Positions 3,458 through 6,659 of a stretch of DNA of 6,659 bases are shown here, piece by piece (positions within the stretch are counted from its first letter, which is position 1; every line of letters begins with the position of its first letter). The notes beneath the pieces were generated by a model. The model was not told the DNA's origin, did no database searches, and saw only the letters and a program-made list of their open reading frames with translations. The DNA lies in the NCBI GenBank assembly GCA_030596915.1, contig JAUVSX010000177.1, positions 1 through 6,659 on the forward strand. The letters run 5' to 3'. Source of the DNA: Chloroflexota bacterium. GTDB lineage: Bacteria; Chloroflexota; Anaerolineae; B4-G1. The translations under genes were made by a program, and so were the position numbers.

Positions 3458-5950
3458 GTGATAGATAAGCTGAAACTCGAAATCCCCGTGCTCTTGCCGG
3501 AGAACGACAACTGTGCGGAATGCGTGCAGCGACTTCAGGAAGCCCTGCAACTACACAAGGGCATCGAAACTGCCCACGTGGACCAGAGCAGTGTCCCATC
3601 TCGACTCTGTCTGCACTACGACCCCAACCTGATCACGCTGGCCGACGTTGAGCGCCACGCACGCCAGGAGGGTGTCACCGTCCAGCAGCGCTATCGGCAC
3701 CGCGACTTGCAGATCGCCGGCCTGGACTGCGCCGATGGCGCGCTCAAGTTGGAGAAGGGAGTCGGCCGGTTGGACGGGGTGCTGCACGCCGCCGTCGACT
3801 TCACGTCGGCCAAGATGCGCGTCGAGTACGATGTGGAGCAGGTGCAGCGCACCGACATCGCTGAGCGTGTCCGTCGCCTGGGTTATTCCGTGGCGGCGGA
3901 TGGAGCGGAGGCTGCGCTGGCCCAGGAAGAGGGACCGGGGGGGCTGCGAGGCCTGCTGGCCTTCATGTCCACCCAGCGACGTGATGCGCTCACACTGATC
4001 TCCGGCCTGCTCATCGTGCTCGCCTTCGTCTTGCAGGCGGCGGGGGTCCCCGTGACAATCGCCCACGTTATCTACGGCGCAGCCATCATTGTCGGTAGCT
4101 ACTACCCGGCCCGTAAGGGGCTCGCCGGGATCTGGATCAACCACGAGCTGGACATCAACTTCCTGATGACCCTCGCCGCTCTGGGCGCGATGGTCATCGG
4201 GGCCTGGGCGGAGGGGGCGTTGGTGATCTTCCTCTTCAGCCTGGGCGAGACACTCGAGAGCTACACGATGGATCGGGCGCGTCGCGCGGTCCGCTCGTTG
4301 ATGCAACTGGCGCCGGCTGAGGCAACGGTGCTGCGACCCTGCATGGACTGCGTTGAACACCTGGGGCAGCCGCTCTCTGACGGCGATACCTACGAGGGTG
4401 GTCCGTGCCCTTGGTGCGGCGCTCATGAGGAAAAGGTGCCGGTGGCAGAATTGGTCGTGGGAGACGTGATCCTGGTGCAGCCGGGCGAACGCATCCCCAT
4501 GGACGGCCGGGTGATCACAGGCGCATCGGCCGTCAACGAGGCCCCGATCACCGGCGAGAGCATTCCGGTCGAGAAGGCGCCAGGGGCCGACGTATTCGCA
4601 GGTGCGGTCAACGGCCAGGGTGCGCTGGAGGTCGAGGTCACCCGACTGTCAGAGGACAACACGATCAGCCGCATCATTCACATGGTGGAGGAGGCCCAGA
4701 GCCAAAAGGCACCCTCCCAACGCTGGGTCGACGTTTTCGCTCACTACTACACACCCGCGGTCGTAGGTCTGGCCTTCCTCGTCGCCGCTGTGCCGCCCCT
4801 TTTCTTCGGCCAGCCCTTCCTGGAACCGGCAACTGGCGGGCATGGCTGGCTCTACAGGGCGCTGGCACTGCTCATCATCGCCTGTCCCTGCGCGCTGGTC
4901 ATATCCACGCCGGTCAGCATCGTTAGCGCGATCAGCAACGCTGCCCGGAACGGGGTGCTCATCAAGGGTGGAGCGTACCTGGAGGCGGCCGGGCGGCTGA
5001 AAGTGGTGGCCTTCGACAAGACGGGAACTCTGACTTGTGGTGAGCCCACCGTCACCGACGTGATCCCTTGGGGCGAGCGGTCTGCCGACGAGGTGCTGGC
5101 ACGGGCTGCCGCTGTCGAGAGCCGTTCCGAGCACCCCTTGGCCCAGGCTGTCGTCAAACAGGCCGAGCAACGTGGCATTCACACCTCCTCGGCCCAGGAC
5201 TTCCAGGCCCTCTCCGGGCGGGGCGCCAGCGCTTCACTGGACGGCGCCCTGGTCTATGTAGGCAACCTGACTCTCTTCGCCGACGCCGGGATTCCCGTGC
5301 CAGATGATCTCCGCGCCCAGATGGCCCGCCTGGAGAAGGAAGGGAAGACAACGATGGCGCTGGCCACCAAGGGCCCTGAGTGGGACTTCTGGGGGCTCAT
5401 TGCCGTTGCCGACACCGTGCGGCCTGATGCCCGGGAGGCAGTAGCTGGGCTGAAGCGGGCGGGCATTCGCCGCACGGTTATGCTCACCGGCGACAATCAG
5501 CGAACGGCCGCGGCGATCGCCGCCCAAGCCGGAATCGACGTTGCCCGGGCGAACCTACTGCCCGAGGAGAAAGTGAGCGCGGTAGAGGACCTGCTGGCGA
5601 AGTATGGCGAAGTGGCGATGGTCGGTGATGGTGTGAACGACGCCCCAGCTCTCGCGACGGCGACGGTGGGCATTGCTATGGGCGGCGCGGGCACCGATCA
5701 GGCACTCGAGACGGCCGACATCGTGCTCATGGCCGATGACCTGACCAAGTTGCCTTTCGCGATGAAGCTGAGTCGCCGTGCGCTGACGATCGTGCGGCAG
5801 AACATCGCCTTCAGTCTGCTGATCAAGGCCGCGTTCTTGGCCCTGGCCGTGCCCGGGCTGGCTACACTGTGGATGGCTGTGTTTGCCGACATGGGCGCCT
5901 CGCTGATCGTGATCCTCAACAGCATGCGGCTGTTGCGGAACAAGAGGTGA
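3458..5950 (+). CDS. zntA: Zn/Cd/Pb-transporting P1B-2-type ATPase with an extra four-Cys insertion
   Basis: An 830-residue inner-membrane pump that hydrolyses ATP to export divalent soft metals. Order: an HMA-like domain (5-77, Cys19/Cys22); a second HMA domain (83-150) with Cys91 but Gly94 where the second Cys belongs; eight predicted membrane spans (about 178-195, 198-216, 232-248, 250-266, 432-450, 465-490, 783-801, 804-822); actuator TGES (365-368); CPC (476-478) in span 6; phosphorylation site DKTGT (520-524); SEHP (557-560); TGDN (677-680); GDGVNDAP (723-730). CPC together with Lys790 and Asp811, 21 residues apart as in ZntA Lys693/Asp714, marks the Zn/Cd/Pb subgroup. An insertion with Cys295, 298, 317 and 320 stands between span 4 and the actuator domain, where E. 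coli ZntA has a short linker. Start is GTG with GAGGA. The ArsR-type gene 201 bases upstream fits metal-induced expression. cadA would be an equally fair name. Confidence 0.93.
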   Translation: MIDKLKLEIPVLLPENDNCAECVQRLQEALQLHKGIETAHVDQSSVPSRLCLHYDPNLITLADVERHARQEGVTVQQRYRHRDLQIAGLDCADGALKLEKGVGRLDGVLHAAVDFTSAKMRVEYDVEQVQRTDIAERVRRLGYSVAADGAEAALAQEEGPGGLRGLLAFMSTQRRDALTLISGLLIVLAFVLQAAGVPVTIAHVIYGAAIIVGSYYPARKGLAGIWINHELDINFLMTLAALGAMVIGAWAEGALVIFLFSLGETLESYTMDRARRAVRSLMQLAPAEATVLRPCMDCVEHLGQPLSDGDTYEGGPCPWCGAHEEKVPVAELVVGDVILVQPGERIPMDGRVITGASAVNEAPITGESIPVEKAPGADVFAGAVNGQGALEVEVTRLSEDNTISRIIHMVEEAQSQKAPSQRWVDVFAHYYTPAVVGLAFLVAAVPPLFFGQPFLEPATGGHGWLYRALALLIIACPCALVISTPVSIVSAISNAARNGVLIKGGAYLEAAGRLKVVAFDKTGTLTCGEPTVTDVIPWGERSADEVLARAAAVESRSEHPLAQAVVKQAEQRGIHTSSAQDFQALSGRGASASLDGALVYVGNLTLFADAGIPVPDDLRAQMARLEKEGKTTMALATKGPEWDFWGLIAVADTVRPDAREAVAGLKRAGIRRTVMLTGDNQRTAAAIAAQAGIDVARANLLPEEKVSAVEDLLAKYGEVAMVGDGVNDAPALATATVGIAMGGAGTDQALETADIVLMADDLTKLPFAMKLSRRALTIVRQNIAFSLLIKAAFLALAVPGLATLWMAVFADMGASLIVILNSMRLLRNKR

Positions 5951-6032
5951 CGGATAACGACCGACGTCGCGACTACGAACCCGCGCCACGACGCGAAGGC
6001 CAAACGTTCGTAGTAACCGCTTATGAGTTCTT

Positions 6033-6052
6033 ACAACATAGTCGGGTAATAG
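6033..6052 (+). repeat. Diverged direct repeat, copy 1
   Basis: ACAACATA-GT-CGGG-T-AATAG matches copy 2 at 6359-6378 at 17 of 20 positions, 326 bases apart. Upstream of both, a short in-frame ATG leads into the motif and a TAA or TAG closes it, as if two 3' ends of a related coding element had decayed. Confidence 0.45.
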
Positions 6053-6088
6053 ATCGAGCCCGGGACAGCGCTGGCTAGTGACACACAT

Positions 6089-6346
6089 CGGGCCTACGCC
6101 CAGCCCAAGGCGAGACGCTCCTGCCAAACGCGATCAGCCCCCGTTCCTCGGGGCCCCGTCATCGGAGGCGTGGGGATGACGGCGGCGCGTCCCTCTTCAT
6201 ATGCTACCAAGGGACGACGGTGGCCGACGTTCGGCATCACCCCCAACGCTCTTGGCAGAAGGCCCCGGCCTACAGCCTATTGCAGCGACAGGTTCAGCGT
6301 TGGATGAACCCACCGACCTATGGGCTGATGGATCGGCGTAGGCCCG
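6089..6346. repeat. 258-bp segment bounded by a perfect 12-bp inverted repeat
   Basis: CGGGCCTACGCC (6089-6100) and GGCGTAGGCCCG (6335-6346) are perfect inverse complements. With 234 bases between, this has the outline of a miniature inverted-repeat element, but no clear target-site duplication was found beside the arms, so a pair of related dispersed repeats is equally possible. Confidence 0.4.
6139..6303. repeat. Run of five perfect stem-loops
   Basis: In order: CCCCG/CGGGG (6139-6143, 6149-6153); CCGTCATC/GATGACGG (6156-6163, 6175-6182); CGTCCCT/AGGGACG (6188-6194, 6210-6216); GCCGA/TCGGC (6223-6227, 6231-6235); and CCAACGCT/AGCGTTGG (6243-6250, 6296-6303). They do not overlap. None is followed by a T-run. 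The arrangement suggests a folded RNA or a palindromic repeat cluster. Confidence 0.45.
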
Positions 6347-6358
6347 TGATGCATGTTG

Positions 6359-6378
6359 ACAACATAAGCGGGGAATAG
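6359..6378 (+). repeat. Diverged direct repeat, copy 2
   Basis: ACAACATA-AG-CGGG-G-AATAG, partner of 6033-6052. Its first bases belong to the perfect interrupted palindrome ATGTTG-A-CAACAT (6353-6365). Confidence 0.45.
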
Positions 6379-6401
6379 GAACCTGTGGGCATCCTGACAG
6401 G

Positions 6402-6412
6402 CTGAGGTGCGA
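6402..6412 (+). repeat. CTGAGGTGCGA direct repeat, copy 1
   Basis: Exact 11-base match to 6613-6623. It sits inside an inverted repeat GGCATC (6388-6393) / GATGCC (6413-6418). Confidence 0.4.
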
Positions 6413-6445
6413 GATGCCGAAGCGCCGTTATCTAGCCCACGCACC

Positions 6446-6478
6446 TGTAGGGGCGCAGCATGCCCCCGCCTACGTAGG
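6446..6478. repeat. GTAGGGGCGCAGC-type palindromic repeat, copy 1
   Basis: GTAGG (6447-6451) pairs with CCTAC (6469-6473), continuing GG/CC after a one-base bulge; CCTACGTAGG (6469-6478) is itself a perfect palindrome. TGTAGGGGCGCAGCATG matches the second copy at 6572-6587 apart from one deleted G and one substitution. Short GC-rich palindromes of this kind are common intergenic repeats in several bacterial phyla. Confidence 0.5.
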
Positions 6479-6529
6479 CCCCGCCGCGCCGAGACAGCAT
6501 GCGGTGGAGTCGTGGCGTTGGAACGAGAC

Positions 6530-6589
6530 GGCAAGCTGCGTCCCCACACACACAAGCGACGCTCCCGCAGGTGTAGGGCGCAGCTTGTC
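6530..6589 (+). repeat. Large hairpin containing palindromic repeat copy 2
   Basis: CAAGCTGCG (6532-6540) and CGCAGCTTG (6579-6587) are perfect inverse complements. In RNA from the plus strand the stem extends to 14 consecutive pairs (6530-6543 with 6576-6589) through two G-U pairs, with a 32-base loop. The right arm is part of the second GTAGGGCGCAGC repeat. Confidence 0.5.
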
Positions 6590-6612
6590 TTTGCGCACGA
6601 AGGCGGCTTGCA

Positions 6613-6623
6613 TCTGAGGTGCG
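6613..6623 (+). repeat. CTGAGGTGCGA direct repeat, copy 2
   Basis: Exact copy of 6402-6412, 211 bases downstream. Confidence 0.4.
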
Positions 6624-6659
6624 ATTGGCGGGTGCTGCGGGGTCTGGTCGATGCGCGAC

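Larger units (their letters stand above)
5951..6659. other. Repeat-rich region without a convincing gene
   Basis: Right-hand 709 bases. Open frames here (for example plus 6414-6617 and minus 6277-6555) translate the repeats themselves and show no family motif. The region instead contains consecutive perfect stem-loops (6139-6303), a long-range 12-bp inverted repeat (6089-6100 with 6335-6346), a diverged direct repeat (6033-6052 and 6359-6378), GTAGGGGCGCAGC-type palindromic repeats, and a large hairpin (6530-6589). CGTAGGCCC or its complement occurs three times (6090-6098, 6337-6345, 6473-6481). No intrinsic terminator (GC stem plus T-run) was seen after the ATPase stop. It may be remains of small mobile elements or a palindromic intergenic repeat cluster. 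Confidence 0.6.

Noticed and set aside
3430..3468. 12-codon acidic leader peptide overlapping the ATPase start (ATG 3430)
   Set aside because: No ribosome site of its own was seen and nothing indicates attenuation; short frames like this arise by chance.
5555..6127. 190-residue minus-strand frame
   Set aside because: Mostly the antisense shadow of the ATPase C-terminus; no domain recognised.
6139..6158. Intrinsic terminator after the ATPase
   Set aside because: The hairpin is GC-rich but nearly 190 bases downstream of the stop and has no T-run.
6277..6555. 92-residue minus-strand frame
   Set aside because: It runs through the repeats and stem-loops with low-complexity Arg/Ser/Pro composition and no motif.
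6414..6617. 67-residue plus-strand frame
   Set aside because: It translates directly through the palindromic repeats (GAQHAPAYVG is the repeat itself); no family motif.
5951..6659. CRISPR array
   Set aside because: The repeats are few, diverged and irregularly spaced, with no constant repeat-spacer unit.

Overview
The window comes from a GC-rich bacterium. The sequence alone does not fix the taxon. The short intergenic palindromes of the GTAGGGGCGCAGC type near the right end, and the style of the proteins, would fit Chloroflexota or a similar lineage, but this is a guess. Four complete protein genes and the first 16 codons of a fifth are visible. There are no tRNA or rRNA genes, no CRISPR array and no intact transposase.

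Left block, minus strand (about 2560 down to 1): a DUF89-family metal-dependent phosphatase-like protein (1552-2403), then a flavin-dependent pyridine nucleotide-disulfide oxidoreductase (51-1400), then the start of a response-regulator receiver protein (1-48, running off the window). The last two genes are 2 bases apart and probably translationally linked. A good sigma-70-type promoter lies upstream of the DUF89 gene, with a nested inverted repeat over its -35 box. The 151-base gap before the oxidoreductase holds three TGTCCA motifs, which is the same hexamer (reverse complement TGGACA) that forms that -35 box.

Middle block, plus strand (2806-5950): a metal-homeostasis unit. An ArsR/SmtB-family repressor (2888-3256) is driven by a near-consensus promoter whose -10 box is overlapped by a 24-bp operator-like palindrome, the usual arrangement for autorepression relieved by metal. 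Its alpha-5 residues match the CzrA/SmtB zinc-site spacing. It is followed after 201 bases by a zinc/cadmium/lead-type P1B-2 efflux ATPase (3458-5950). The likely circuit is that metal binds the repressor, the promoter opens, and the pump exports the metal. The ATPase is unusual in two ways: a four-cysteine CX2CX18CX2C insertion at the entry to the actuator domain, and two N-terminal metal-binding-like domains, the second lacking one of its two cysteines.

Right block (5951-6659): about 700 bases with no convincing gene, dense in perfect inverted repeats and diverged direct repeats. It looks like a palindromic-repeat cluster or the remains of small mobile elements. A second structured stretch (2698-2790) lies just upstream of the arsR-type promoter.
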